Below are positions 47,720-60,500 of a DNA stretch of 64,000 bases, piece after piece. This stretch comes from Polymyxa betae. Taxonomy: Eukaryota > Endomyxa > Phytomyxea > Plasmodiophorida > Plasmodiophoridae. Every line of letters begins with the position of its first letter. The first letter of the stretch is position 1. The stretch covers positions 1-64,000 of the forward strand of contig RBZT01000684.1 of the NCBI GenBank assembly GCA_003693705.1, given 5' to 3'. The notes under the pieces were generated by a model. The model did not search any database and had not been told where the DNA came from. It saw nothing but the letters and a program-made list of their open reading frames with translations. The position numbers were made by a program, and so were the translations under genes.

Positions 47720-49143
47720 ATCACGAGACGAGCAGAATGCGTCGAAGGGAGTCAACGGCGTCGTTGAGATCACCACCCTCCTCAACAATATCAACAATCG
47801 ACAGCATTAGCACAGCCTTCACGCCAAATTCAGCGAAAACGTGTAGGAAGTTATACGATAAGCGAACTGACCTGTGCATCCCGGGCGATGATTAAATTCT
47901 TCATAAGACCTTGCTCGTGTTTCGAGATGAATCCGTTATCCATGAGCTTCGACAGGAAGTTGAATAAAAGGCGGAAATTCTCGCGGCTAAACACGCTTTT
48001 CTCGGTCTCACAGGTGACTGCTACTGGAGCTGATGAAGCAGCGATTGCTTGCTGGGGTGCAGCTTCAACAGGAACATCAGAAGCAGCAGCCCCGTTCGAA
48101 TCTCTAGAAGCTTTCCTCACTACGATCGTAGTGGAATCCGCTTTTTTTACAGCCTCGGGCTGCTTGGTTTTGAACTTCTTCGAAACCTGCACAGTGATGG
48201 GCGCTGCTTCGGCAGGTTGCTCGGCGACGGCTGGCGTTGATTGAAGTCGCTGGTGATGTGCAAGGAAATTGAATGGATTCCGCCGGATGCATTCGTCGCA
48301 TACTAGAAATCGAGCATCCGTAATTGGCTTGTCGAGACATTCGCGATGCCATGTGTATGTGCAGGTCTGACAGGCGACGATAGTTTTGGGACGTTGAAAG
48401 CCTCGACATTTCGCACAGTGCCTCTCGTGAACGCCATCAATCCCATCTCTCGCCAGCTCTAATACTTGAAGCACGCGGGTCTCATCATGATGGACACGAT
48501 ATTGAGGGTGACTTGCAAGAAATACAGGGAGGTCAGAGAGTTTAGGGCGTCTGACAAACGATCAGCAAGCTAGCAACGAGCGAAGGGTGGGTAGTTTACT
48601 TATCGCCCGAGAGTGTCCTTCGTCGATCATTATGCCAGAGGCGAACTCGTAGAGAGAGCGGCGTCCACCGAGCCGGCATAGGCAATGATATTAAGGTCTC
48701 CAGAGGCAGAATCCCGTCTGGCATGGGGTGCTGGGGTGCTGGTACTGGGGTCGGAGCCGCCGCCGCTATCTGTCCTGGGGCGACGGAGTCCTCAGCGACC
48801 ACCGCAGCGGCGACACTATCCGAAGATTTCGCGACAGGCGTCGCCGTCTCCGCCTGCTCCATACTCTCGTCTTCCGATATTGATACACCGCCTTCTTGTC
48901 GGCGACGCCGCTTCATGTCGGGCGCGTCGTTGCCCCTTTGTTTTCGACGATGCGATTGGAAAGCAGCACAAGTCGTGCGCAACTGGTCCGCAAGTCCGAT
49001 CTCTGGTGATTTTGTAACAAGCTCGGTCAACGAACTCAACAAATGTTTTTGAGGCTCTCTGAATCAAGCTTGTCTAATGTTACGATAGGGTTCTGTAGAC
49101 AGTCGGTTCAAGTTCCTCTATTGGCTGACTTTAGGCCAGTCAT
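47720..49143 (-). CDS. PHD-finger protein
   Basis: The predicted start MTGLK (49143) splices in phase to EPQKHLLSSLTELVTK, followed by an acidic and Ala/Pro-rich region, then KRPKLSDLPVFLASHPQYRV. The C4HC3 PHD ligands are CAKC, CQTC, HREC and CDEC. PHD fingers usually read histone H3 tails or unmodified chromatin. Beyond it come an Ala-rich linker and a helical end (SRENFRLLFNFLSKLMDNGF, AVLMLSIVDIVEEGGDLNDA), which suggests a chromatin complex subunit. Four exons. I cannot name the family. Confidence 0.75.
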
Positions 49144-50007
49144 AAATTTAATCACGTTTTATTTCGGCAACTTGCAGGAATTCAGGTTTAATGGCCGATT
49201 CAGTGGCGGCTGCTATCGTCGTCAACAGTGATCTCGCAGGCGTATGATCGTGATAAACGATGGGCTGGATTTGCCCGGACCTGATGAGATGATGGCCATC
49301 GCTGGGCTGTCGAAGCGGTCATTTCAGCGTCGAGCACATTCAAAGGCCTCCAGATGCGTCATGACGCCGCGTCTGTCAAAGCAAAGTGGCGTTTGGAAAT
49401 GGCGTTTTTTTCAGCAGAAAGCTATAACAAACAACAAAAGTCTGAGTTTTGTGATGATGTAGAAAGTATGACATGCAAACCTGCTATCAGTTTAAAACCT
49501 AAAGCTATATAAAGTTTGATAGCTTTCAATTGATTTTACTTGAAAGTAACATGTGAAAAAAAGGAGCAAATCTTTATAATCAGCATAATTTGGTACAAAA
49601 AAGATCAGATGAAAAACCACTAAACATGGACTTAGACAATCAAGTTTTCAGTGAAACATTCAGAACACCAGGCTGGGCATTCATGAAACAATGTAGGCAA
49701 ACTATAAAAAGAAGAACTCGTATTATAATATCAGCAAAGGAAACGAAGAAAGAATGGGATTATGGGAAGCGCCAGAGCGCTGTGTAGAACGCCGTTCAAT
49801 AAAGAGCTTGAGATCCTGTCAAACCAACCAGGGTCCAACATCCTGTAGAAAAGAAGATCACCTCCATGTTAACAGCAACTGGTCTTCAGCTAGCAGATTG
49901 ATGGGCACCACTTGGTCCCATGATGTTCTGTGGGAGGTGCCTGCAGGTTGCGCGTGACCTTCCTCTACGTCAGGTGCTCATGTTCATAGTGGCCATCTCA
50001 CAACAGC
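49144..50007. other. Divergent intergenic region
   Basis: About 860 bp between the PHD-finger gene and Rad52. A TATA-like TATATAAAG lies inside an AAAGCTAT...ATAGCTTT inverted repeat (49501-49526). Short plus-strand frames (49590-49790, 49754-49957) have no splice support and may be a 5' UTR. Confidence 0.4.
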
Positions 50008-51758
50008 ATGGTCTGCAACTGCAATTGCTGCGATCATGGGCGGAATCAGGAGTCGGGACGTCTCTGGCTATCATCTGAAGAAAAAGAGCAGATTGCTAGG
50101 CGTTTGGAGCAGCGCCCAGATCAGTCCATGATGGCGTACAAACCCGGGAAAGGTTTCATCATGACTTCCAGTTCGAAAATCTCTATGAACGAATTTCAAA
50201 GGCGGAGATAAACCATATCTTCCTGGAAATGTCGTCTTCGAAATGGCCAATTCTTTGTTTGGATTCAATGGCTGGAGCAGCTCTGTGTTAAAGCTTGAAC
50301 CTGATTATGTATGGAGCAGAAACGCATGCTGTTCTAAGCTAAGCATATAGACAGTGTACCGAGAAAAATGGAAGGTGGTGGGTCGGTGTCACCGCCTATG
50401 TTCGTATATCGCTAAAAGATGGAACATATCATGAAGAAGGTTTCCACAAAGTGATCAGTATTAGCCTCTTGTTCATTTCCTTTAGTCGGTTATGGTTCAG
50501 CAGAAAACCTTCCAAGTCGAACTGATGCAGTAAAGAAAAGCCAGAAGGAAGCAGTTACTGATGCTAAGAAAAGAGCCCTTCGATTATTCGGTAATGCTAT
50601 TGGGCTCTGTATTGGTAGGCTCTGCACTGGAGTTTTAAGGCTAACGCTGAGCCTTTATCGAAGCCGATAAGGATTTTGTCTCTGCTGTTAAACGCGGACG
50701 AGGTGAACTGTACCAAGGGGCTGTGGAGACCGTTATGAAGAAGAAGAAGCAACAAGAGGATACCGCCCAGGCTCAAGCTCTGAATGCTAAACTGCAATCC
50801 TCAGAGCCAGTAAACCACGACAAGCAAACTAGCGCTCAGACTTTACAACCAACAAAAGCCGGCACATCCGCTACAAATACTTTGAATCCTATGGTATCTG
50901 CAATTTCGTTTATTGAAAACTATCGACCTTAATGATGGGATAGCCTGTCGGTCCTGTTCCGAGCAGGAACAGTAATCAGCAGCAAGCTGTCATGCAAAGT
51001 CATCAAAGAAATAACCAGCAAGCTGCAATGAAAAATCTCCAGAGCAAGAATCAGCATGGCATGATACAGAGTCACCAGAATAGCAATTCGAACGGTGTGA
51101 TGCAAAACCAACAGAACAATAACCAGAAAGGAGTAATGCAGCATCACCAGAACAATCATCAGCAAGGAGTGATGCAGAACCACCAGAACAATAATATGCA
51201 AGCTGCAATGGCAACTCTTCAAAGCAACAATCAGCAAGGTGTCGTACAAAATCAGCAGCGTCCCGCGTCGATTGAGCTTCGGAGCTCACCAACGAATGGT
51301 CAGCCTCAGGTCAATAATCAGTTCCAGAGACATTCATCAATGCCTCACAACTTAATGGTCTTTAAATGCAAACTTCTGTGTCTAGAGATCTGATCTATTT
51401 GGTAACAGCCACCAAATCAAGTAGCCCAGCCGCCTGGGCAGGCTCAGTATACCGGAGCAGGCCTTAATCATCGGCAGCAGATTGGCCCACCTCAACCGAA
51501 CAATCTTCAGAATGCCAATGTATGACAAATAACTCCCAATATTCCAGTATCTCTACGAGTCTATGGTTTCTCATTGACATTCTATTTCAGGCAGCACCAA
51601 GTGTGCAAAGGCCAGAGAGCTTTATAGCAGCACGAACTTCGATAATTCCAAATAATCTGGGCCAGAATGTCAACAATCATCAACGCCCTGTTGCCCCAGA
51701 TGTACCCCCTGCTTCCACATCCATTTATGACTTTCAAGATCTTGATGACCTTTGGTAA
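50008..51758 (+). CDS. RAD52: Rad52 homologue with Q/N-rich tandem-repeat tail
   Basis: Rad52 anneals single strands and loads Rad51 in recombination. Eight exons (50008-50152, 50202-50308, 50355-50439, 50486-50614, 50664-50893, 50944-51357, 51409-51519, 51591-51758) give 462 residues. The Rad52/22 domain: [100 protein letters not shown]. The C-terminal half is unlike yeast or human Rad52: a disordered linker, seven and a half 12-residue Q/N/H-rich repeats (about 50992-51258), then a Pro/Gln region ending [11 protein letters not shown] saw no clear Rad51-binding or RPA-binding motif except this acidic-aromatic end. Confidence 0.9.
50992..51258 (+). repeat. 36-bp coding minisatellite in Rad52
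   Basis: The frame reads in 12-residue units that mostly begin M-Q and contain [88 protein letters not shown] and a partial VQNQQ. The DNA units are 36 bp with moderate divergence. Confidence 0.85.
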
Positions 51759-52091
51759 GCAATCTCTAGGAAAACTGATAACCTAAAATCATTTCTGATT
51801 GTAACCCAGTCCTGGTGATTACCAAGCGCCTAGGTAATCAATCCTATATTTATTCGTTCTGATTTCAATCCGGTGATTAAATTATTTATCTCCATTCTCA
51901 TTCAAATGATACAATTGAGATGGATGGGCAGCAAATTGATATGAGGAGCGTTACAGTGTAGGGCAGCTCCTTTTTTTCGCGTGTCGCGTTGCGGTTGCAC
52001 TTTACGAGCTCGTTAATAGAATCTAGCTTGGTTCTGTACAGCCCGCGCGAAATAGGTAGCCTGCCTACATGCTGACGGTATAAGTTAGCTC
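51759..52091. other. Intergenic region
   Basis: About 330 bp; nothing recognised apart from the presumed promoter of the esterase-like gene. Confidence 0.5.
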
Positions 52092-53752
52092 ATGCTTCAA
52101 CGTCGCTCTTCTTGCCCATCCAAGCTGCCATCCCGAAAAGTTCTGTTTCTGATCTTAGGTTCTGCTGTTTCTTGTGAACTGGTCGTTTTGTTATTTCATA
52201 CGCAAACTTATGAGCTTCATCTGGAGGTTGCTGAAAGAATTATCCAGCATTCAACACAACAGAATTCTACAATAATTGAAGGCATTTGGCATCGAGTTGA
52301 ATCTGATAGCACCGGATGGTTTCGGGTCCGTTTTGCACCTCATTTTGATAGAGAACGCGATGGAGGTCGGCCTGTTTTGAGGATACGGGTAGTTGGCCCA
52401 CAAGTCAAGCTTCTACATTCATATCGATCGAATAGTTCTCATCTGGATTGGATCGCTCCCTATTCGTTAGAATGCACTGGCAGGTATCTTGTCGAGATTA
52501 CGCCTCTGTTCGAGGATTTTTACGATGATGATATCGCCCGCGGAAAGATCCTACCACAATGGCCGCCTTATGTAGAAATCCAAACAATCGAGGTGAAATC
52601 TTCGCACCCGATCTGCCAACTCAACAGCGAGTGGCGCCGTACCCCGTTCTGTAACCAGGATTTGATGAAATTTGGTGGATCGTGGGTTATCGATGACCGA
52701 GACGAAGCATACGGCCCCGATGCTTGGGATGCTGATAGAGTTCAGCGATATTTGGCAAGAACGAAAATGTATCCCGATCACCGGTTTATGTCAGCGGAAC
52801 TCTATCAACAATTGCTGCCCGGATCTATTGATCGCCTCTGGAATGCCACAGAAATCCCGTTCGGCTTGCTGGAGCGAGTATTCCCAAGGCTGAAATACAG
52901 GTAACAGAACTAGGATGGATTTTTGGACTGTATTTGGTCATTGAGCATGAAGATATTTCCATTGTCAACCGCAAAACGGAACAAGTCTGGCCGAAAGGTG
53001 TCAATCGGAGGCGAAAGGGAAACAGATATGCTTACTGGGAGACAGCCAAACCAGATTTCTTCACAATGGTTTCGTTGAAGTGATGGAGCCGCATAATTTG
53101 GTACCCTGCAACAATTGATCTCTGGCAAAAATGAAGAGTCTCATGGTGCCAACAGGAATGCTCGACCGTTAAGAATAAGGAGGTGTGTCCAACAGATCTC
53201 AATTTGAGATACATAACGAATTTGTACGATTAAGACAGGGTATTTTCTACAATTTGAGACATTGATGTAGTTATGGCGAAGTAACCGCTGAACAGACTGA
53301 ATCTTGTGGCATGGTGCTGGTACGTCATGACAAGAACAATGATTTTGCAAAGCGTTCTGAACGAGCGCTTTTGTGCAGGTGAATTTTGGGCAATGGCCAA
53401 TTAGCTGGGTGGAAGACAAACCCTATCCTGCCAGCCGCTATCAAACAATGGTTCGTGACGAACTAGCAACGTTTGCAAACGCTCCAAATCGACCAGTTTA
53501 TTGGATAAACACGAACACGATGGCTCTTAATGGTCGCATAATCGGGCATCTTGACTGGAGGCACGATGCTGCATTCGAACTGTACAATCGCGTAGCGAGC
53601 CACGAAGCCACAATCTGGGTATTCCTGTAATTGATATTTATTCTATCAGTTCTGTTTTGAATGATTTATCTGTAGATCGGTCTCATTACAAGGCGCCGGT
53701 CTTAACGGCTTTGGTCCATGCTGTTAGCACCATCGTTTGCAAAGCCGTTTAA
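52092..53752 (+). CDS. SGNH / PC-esterase-like Golgi-type membrane protein, apparent frameshift near the 3' end
   Basis: Exons 52092-52900, 52953-53100, 53156-53223, 53271-53319 and 53379 onward are all in phase. A short N-terminus precedes a TM anchor (VLFLILGSAVSCELVVLLF), giving a type II protein with lumenal domains. The first 200 residues form a beta-rich module (IWHRVESDSTGWFRVRFAPH). The SGNH module then gives KQICLLGDSQTRFLHNGF (nucleophile Ser in GDS), CPTDLNLRYITNF, GMVLVNFGQWPISW (Gly block) and VYWINTNTM. The frame then meets a stop at 53628. One base over, the sequence continues GIPVIDIYSIS to DRSHY, the catalytic Asp/His, and ends at 53752. One missing base near 53612 explains this. 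Related enzymes modify cell-wall or glycan O-acyl groups. Confidence 0.7.
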
Positions 53753-54011
53753 ATTGCCATATAAACAAATGCAGTTCAACTAAACATGATCAGCGGCCCA
53801 CAGCATGTGTTTTCCTCCATTAAATGATACAGTATATACAACACTCGATAAGATAAACGTGACCAGATCTCAGAATACGGATTGTCAATATAAGCAGACA
53901 GAATTTATTAAAGTGTCATTGGATGGGAAAAAACGTAGGAATTCAACTGGAAACGTAGGAATTCAACTGGTGGTGCTGTATTTTTCGTTGCACGCGGGCA
54001 ACGTTTAAGAC

Positions 54012-54016
54012 AAAAA
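54012..54016 (-). terminator. Pol III T-tract after tRNA-His
   Basis: A TTTTT run follows the tRNA 3' end by five bases on the minus strand. Confidence 0.6.
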
Positions 54017-54021
54017 TAAAT

Positions 54022-54092
54022 GCAGACACTGAGAGTCGAACTCAGGTGATCAGCGCCACAAGCTGGTATCCTGCCAACTAGATGATGTCTGC
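54022..54092 (-). tRNA. tRNA-His (anticodon GTG)
   Basis: A 71-nt cloverleaf reads on the minus strand. The acceptor stem GCAGACA/TGTCTGC pairs perfectly. D arm ATCT/GGAT has one G-U pair and a loop with GG. The anticodon loop TTGTGGC has GTG at 34-36, and this loop is the usual one for His. The T arm CTGAG-TTCGACT-CTCAG is perfect. The anticodon stem has one C-A mismatch at its outer pair. No intron. Confidence 0.88.
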
Positions 54093-54208
54093 ATGCTGCG
54101 TGATGACTCAAGGCACGCGCCCATGTGTCGTTGGAGGCACATGTTTCTGGTGGGTCAGCTCCTTCTCGCATGGCATTGTACATTCAGATTTGAATTACGA
54201 AGACGAAA

Positions 54209-54436
54209 ATGCCGGCCCCATCGAAGTCTCCACGTCAAGTTCCTGTACAGCAATACCACCTACATGACGACGCAGATTTACAGCAGAAAGCCTTACATGA
54301 TGAGCATCTCCAGCAGATAAAGCATCGTCAACAAAATATGGTAATGCGACCTCACGAACGTCCTCAGCATGGTCAAAAAGGAATCCATCAGAGCCCTCGC
54401 AAGAACAAACACTTCTCCTCCAGGAAAGATGCATAA
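54209..54436 (+). CDS. Possible small Q/H-rich basic protein
   Basis: From ATG 54209 a 75-codon frame reads KSPRQVPVQQYHLHDDADLQ, DEHLQQIKHRQQNMV and MRPHERPQHGQKGIHQSPRK, a charged, low-complexity chain. It lies between tRNA-His and the dynein 3' end. No family and no splice evidence; the minus-strand frame is also open, so coding is uncertain. Confidence 0.25.
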   Translation: MPAPSKSPRQVPVQQYHLHDDADLQQKALHDEHLQQIKHRQQNMVMRPHERPQHGQKGIHQSPRKNKHFSSRKDA

Positions 54437-54517
54437 GAGCTACATGTCTAGATGCCAACAGATAAAACACGGCGTCCACTTCGAAAGCAGCTATTTGAGA
54501 ACATTATAGTTTACTTA

Positions 54518-57500
54518 TTAATCAAGTTGAAGAACGAGCGCGACTCCTCGCTTCACCCAGTGATCTTCTGGTTGCCTTGAAGGCAAGTTGATAGTCAGAA
54601 CATAGTTTGTGCTATGTCCGGTGGTAGATAACGTTCCGGCTCGCCTACTGGTTTTATACACAGGACAGGGATAGATAGAAAGCGAAGTATCCATCCCCGT
54701 ATTAACTGTAGGTTTCAGCCAAATTACAGGCATGGATGATAGCAGTACTCTTGGGTGGGATTCCGCTTCGAAATCATGAATATTAGTTAATGGCGAAAAA
54801 ATTAAGCCTACCAAGTGATTGCATATGAGGATCCCATCGGGCACCTTCTAGAAACATTCCATAGACGTAGCATCCAGAAGAAGGAGGACAATGAATCTCT
54901 TCAACAGGTTGAGGCATTACTTCGAAGGTAAACGACAAGGTATCAATTGGAATTTGGTGCGTTCGAGCGTAATTCTAGATGTCATTTTTAGGATCCGATT
55001 TGTGAAAACTGATATATTACTTGTAGTGTTCCAGTCAAGAAACTTTGGGTGAAGAAGAATCCCGATATCCAGAATGCGTTTGGTGTCCCATTGTCGATCT
55101 AATTCATTGATCAACAGCTGAGATGTTAGCAAATGCGCAACAGTATTACCCAGTTTTGGAAAAAAGTCAAACGCTGAGTTAAATCGGCAATCCAGGGTCG
55201 TAAAGGCTTCAGTGATGGATAGCTGTACTGGCTCCAAACACGCGGGACACGTCCGTCAAAAATGTCGTCGCTCAGATTTTCTAGCTCGTGAGACATCACC
55301 TAGTTTAGCAAGCTGAGCACAAAGAAGCTAGTTGGCATTACAGCATTACAATTTGACCGAATAGCGCCTTCGACAGATCGGTTAATGTCGAGAAAATTCG
55401 GCTAAGGAGTCGGTTGTAACGTTTGAGTTCTTGAACCAGAACTGTGTTCAGACTTTGACTGTAATCAACCGGATACCGTTGCATAGCTTGCTCAATGATA
55501 AAGGACGGCTTGAGCGCCCCCTAAAGAATTGTTCAGGGCTGAAACAGAAGTTCTGACATTAATCCGCTGACCTGAATGTCCCCAATGACTTTCAAAATAA
55601 GTGCATCTCTTCCACCTGTTGATACTGCATTAGACCGCGGTAATTGAGTTAGAGTCGCCTCCAGAAGACTGTTGCTTTGAGCGATCGCCGAGCTAATATC
55701 GGCGTTATCATTCAATCCGAACACCTCAGGTTCGTCGTTCAGCGGGAATTTCTTAATATGCGCCACAATTGATTCAAGCGAGCCATCCTAAGACGTGTTA
55801 CAAGTGTGATGACAATTGAGACTGCATTACCGGCGGCGTTTTGTAAACTCCAGATGGCGACAACGAGAACGGATTTAGAGTGATAATTTTCTCATTGTAA
55901 AATGTTCGTAAAATGTAGTTCATCGTTCGTCGATCGTTTTCATCGGTAACACGGCCACCGTAGTTGAGTTCGCCTGTTAGATAGCGCAGCGCTTGCAGCG
56001 GAACCGCTTCATAGGACTCAAGAAATTGGCGTAATTGACGAACGCTGATGCTCAAATCGCTGGCGTTAAATTCGTAGGAGATATTCCATCCCAGCGGACC
56101 AAACTTCCGACGTTCCTATGCTATGTTAACAGACAATATAGCTGCCGATTAAGTAGCAGTCGTTTTAACCTGCACAACGGCGTGGAAGAAGCAGAGGCCA
56201 AACAACATGCGCCTGAATGGTTTTAACTTGGAGCCTTCAGCGAACCAGTTCGCATCAAACGAGGCGAATGATCGAAGCATGTTAGCTCTGATTCCACGTG
56301 GCGGTTCATTGGTTATCTTGACTCCGTTTTGCAATATCGAAATCGGGAATCTGATCACCGGTTACAAAATTACCAATTAGCATCAACAATCATTACCGCT
56401 CACTAGGCTTAGATGTGAGCCATAATCTGAAATCAGGGTGTGCCGTTTCGGGATTGATATCCTGGACGATTTTCTCGAGGGTCTTCATCCACGATACAGC
56501 CAGGTGACAATTTTGTAATAAAACCCAGGTTCCTATTGACGATCTGAACCATTTTCCATGTAAAGGTCGCAACATCTTGTTACCTTTGTCAATTGCGGAG
56601 GCTATAGCAGCTTCAGCAACGACTCCTTGACCTTGACCCAGAGAGATACTGGAAAGCTTGTCACTTGATGCAAATCCTCGAGATTCGGCAAATTTGTATA
56701 ATCTGAGCAGCGAATTTGAATTAAGCAGGTCGGAATAGTTGTCAATCTCACTCAGCCACTGGATCTGCGCCTGGAGATAAAATGAAGACTAAAGGGGATA
56801 CGTTCGAAGTATCTTCGTAGCCTTCGCTCAAATTGAAAGCTGGAGGCTCGACAAATTTCTTTCCCATGACCGTGCCAACAAATGACTGCACGCCTGAAGA
56901 GAACAAAAATCAACTCGTTTTTCATGAGCAGCCAACTATCCCACCGGAAATTAACTTATCAAGGCGAATGCACCTGATAACGCATAAGCGCTGGAATGGC
57001 GTGATTTTCTCCTAAGAGGATGGATGAGTATATTTTGGAGCTCAAGTGTCTTACTACCTGAAAAGGCTCAGGGAATGGCTCAGCGTACGGATCGGTACAA
57101 TCATAGACGCGACGCCAATTCTTGATATTGGTTACGAATGAATGATCGAGTTCATGAAATCCTGGCAGCTTCGCTAATACCTATAGAGCGGCTAAGAAAC
57201 AAACCGGGAATCAATCAAACTCGCATCACTTGAATCTGAAGCCACGTTGAGCCAGTGAGCCAATCTGGTGCTGGATTATCCAGCGCCGTACTGCTGGCAT
57301 CATTTCCGACTGAAACAGATTCAGTCATGAACTGCAGTGAAACATGCTCATTACCTCCTGTCAATAGAAATCGGAAACTAGCGCTATTGAGCTCGTTGCG
57401 GGCTTGAAGCGTTCTCGCGCAAAGCAGGAAAGAGAACAGCAATTTGTCGTTTTCAAACAGAGAACGGCACACATTGCGGTATAGAGCATAGATGAAATGC

Positions 57501-60500
57501 TCACCAATGTTTGTTGTACGTTGCACTCGAACGGGACTCTGAGCACCATAAATACTTATAATCCAGCTGAGACCCAATGCCAAATACCTTCCCCGCTGCA
57601 TCAACTGATCGTAGATAAAGCGACAAAAACCAGTCCAATGAATACTGGTACATGGGATCAATACAGGACAACTCAGAGATGCAAAAGAAGAGGTTCGACG
57701 CATATGCTGCCAGATCTTGATATTCGCTTCGAACCTTGTTGATGCGAGCCTCAGTGACTGCAGCTTCTTGCACCTTTTTCTCGATTGATTTTGAAGCCTC
57801 GTTGCTCTAAATCGTCCAAATTAATCTTAGTCAACAGAAGAGCGTGTCTATGTACTTGGCCTAAAGCTGCTATCAATTCTTCATTGTCGAGAATATTTCC
57901 CTGAGCCGAGCTTAAACGCTGCAGAATTTCATCTTCGATGTTCGATAATTGGCGCTGGTATTCGGCGCTAGATATAATTAACTCGTTGCGCTCTTGCTCG
58001 AGTTTAGGCTCATCTTTCAGAACCACCTGATATAATGTCAAAACTGGTGATAATGCATCTTTCGGTTCCTTGTAACTGACCGATCCCAACATCTGATCTT
58101 CCAGACCTTCAGGAGTTACCATAAAATTGACAAGAACAACCTTCGTTGAGATCTACGGCAGTAATTAGCGTAGGTACATTCGCAAACCAAAGATTACTTC
58201 TGGCGTGTAATGCGGATTGGCAAGCTTGGTGACCATATAAAGTGTGAAATTGGGATCAAACTCGACAGTTGCATCACCAAGCTTGATTAATTTCCGACCT
58301 GTCTCCGCTTTAATATAAAAATGACCAGTTGGAAAACGGAGCAACCTCCAGATGAAAGCGTCTGCTTTGTCAAAACTGGCTCTAAGATTGGATTTAAAGT
58401 TTCGCCAACGTCTTCTATCAGGAGCGGCGTCCCAAACTGCAGGCAGTTCTCCAATGCTCTTGCAAATGCGAAATCGCGATCTTTAACCAGTTTCATCGCA
58501 CGACGTTTTTCGCGATTACATATCCAACGATATGCTTGCGCCTATTGAAGCTTAATGTTAGGCCCTTTGGAAGAACATTTGTGCTAATTTACCTGAGGGT
58601 CGATCATGAGCGGATAGAGGATGGACAGCTTCATAATGACCGCATTATCGATCGAGAATTGGTCTTTCGGCAGCTTCTGTATAATCCAATTACGGATTTC
58701 CACTTGGTCGCCCATTACATTGCCCAATGCGAACGTCTTGGGGAACCGATTTAGCACCAGATACAATACTTCTGAAAACTTTCGGATACCTCCGCAACCG
58801 CAATCTGCTTTTCTTGAAGCAACATTTTCCATTGCTTAATGATCTTGTCACGGAATGGACTCGTAAACGCTCCGAGATATGCAATGACCCCAGACGAAAC
58901 AATAATGTTTCCAACGACATTGTCATAGTCCTGTGACAAATCCTAAAGCAACATTAGAGAGCAAACAAAGTTGCAAATCCATTTACCGTGGAACGCTCAG
59001 TCCAACGTTCCTTCTCTCCACCTAAACCTCCAATAAGCTTTTCAGCGCGTTCTAGTCGCCTAAATCGCGTAAATCCAAATGCGTTTATCAAGCCTGGGCA
59101 GCAGACCTGCTGCAATCCTGGACATCATCTTCTAGTTTCCGCTTCCTAATTGTACATTTAATAACTGAATGCTTGTCAACTTGTCGACGTACTTGGCATC
59201 GGCAACTTCAAACTGTGTTTTAAGCTCTTTTAGCAGTTGTTGGACGGTCTGAAATTGGAAGATCTTCTCTGCAAGCTGCTGCTTAGCTTGTGCAAGAGAT
59301 TCCTCGGCGCTCGCCAGGGCATTCTAAATAGAAAATATGAGTTATATTGATAATCGAAACGCTGTACTAACTTTCATCGGTTCGACTTCTTTTGCTACTT
59401 CGTTATAAGTGTAGAGAGCACGAACCCATTTGCATAAGCCTTGTGCTGCAACTGATGCTTTCTTAACCTTCTCCGGAACAAATTCTATTCTGCCACATCG
59501 ACAAGATGACATAGCATGCACAAGTTGCTACATACCTGGGTTGTTCATATAGGGTTTCAGAGCTTCTACAATCTTCGGTGGAATGTTGTCCTTGTCATAG
59601 GTTTGCAATGTTGTGAGAAATTTCGGGTCACCCAGAAATGATTTCTTGGCAGTCTCCCAGTAATCGGCTGTTTTTTGCCCAGCTGCTCCAACACGAATTG
59701 GTTCTACATCAAGCATAATGCAGACTAAACAAAATACTGAGAATCGATCGTCTTAAAGTAAACAATATGCTGACTGGTTTCCATGGTCAGGACGACAGCT
59801 GTCGGCGGTGTTTTCATTGCCTTCACTTCGACGATATCGTTTTTCTTCAGGACTTTCAAGGCTTTCATTGCACTCTCATATGCAGGTAAAGCCGCGTCAA
59901 GTTTCACCTAAACCGATGGTCAGGAACTGGAAGAAAGGCATCAATAATCGGCTGACTTGGCATTCGTCTTTGATCTTCTGGGCCTCTGCGGCTTGAGCAT
60001 TGCAGATTTGCGACTCTTGTTCGATGACCTTTCAAGGAATATAAGAAAGACAAAATAAATGTGAATACAATCACCTTAGACTGGGCATCTGCCTCAGTGG
60101 TTCTTGCTTGGATGGAAATCAACAACTCTTCCGTTTCCGCAGAGCTTTGAATCAACTGTGGACGCAGCAGTTCCAGCTGTTCCTGCATGTTTTTCACCTG
60201 AACGGAGGTTTCTGCTAATTTTGTCAGACCGTTCATGTAGCGATCCCGAGCCTTCCCAATTTCACTGCAGTACATTTAAATTATAGTCTCAGTAGAAAGA
60301 AAAGCCGATTGCACCTCCGTTTAAGTTCAAAAACGTTGGCAAATGTCTTGAGTAATGACAGATATGAAGTCGCCGTAACGTAATTATGGCGATTAACACT
60401 AGCTTTATAATCGGTACTTAAGGCGATTGCGCTTTCCTGCAGCGCCACACAAACATCGATAACGCGTTCATCGACATCGACATTTCTCAAAAAGCGTTCA

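Noticed and set aside
49590-49957. Upstream coding exons for Rad52
   Set aside because: Frames contain nothing from the Rad52 N-terminus and no in-phase splice to 50008; more likely leader or intergenic.
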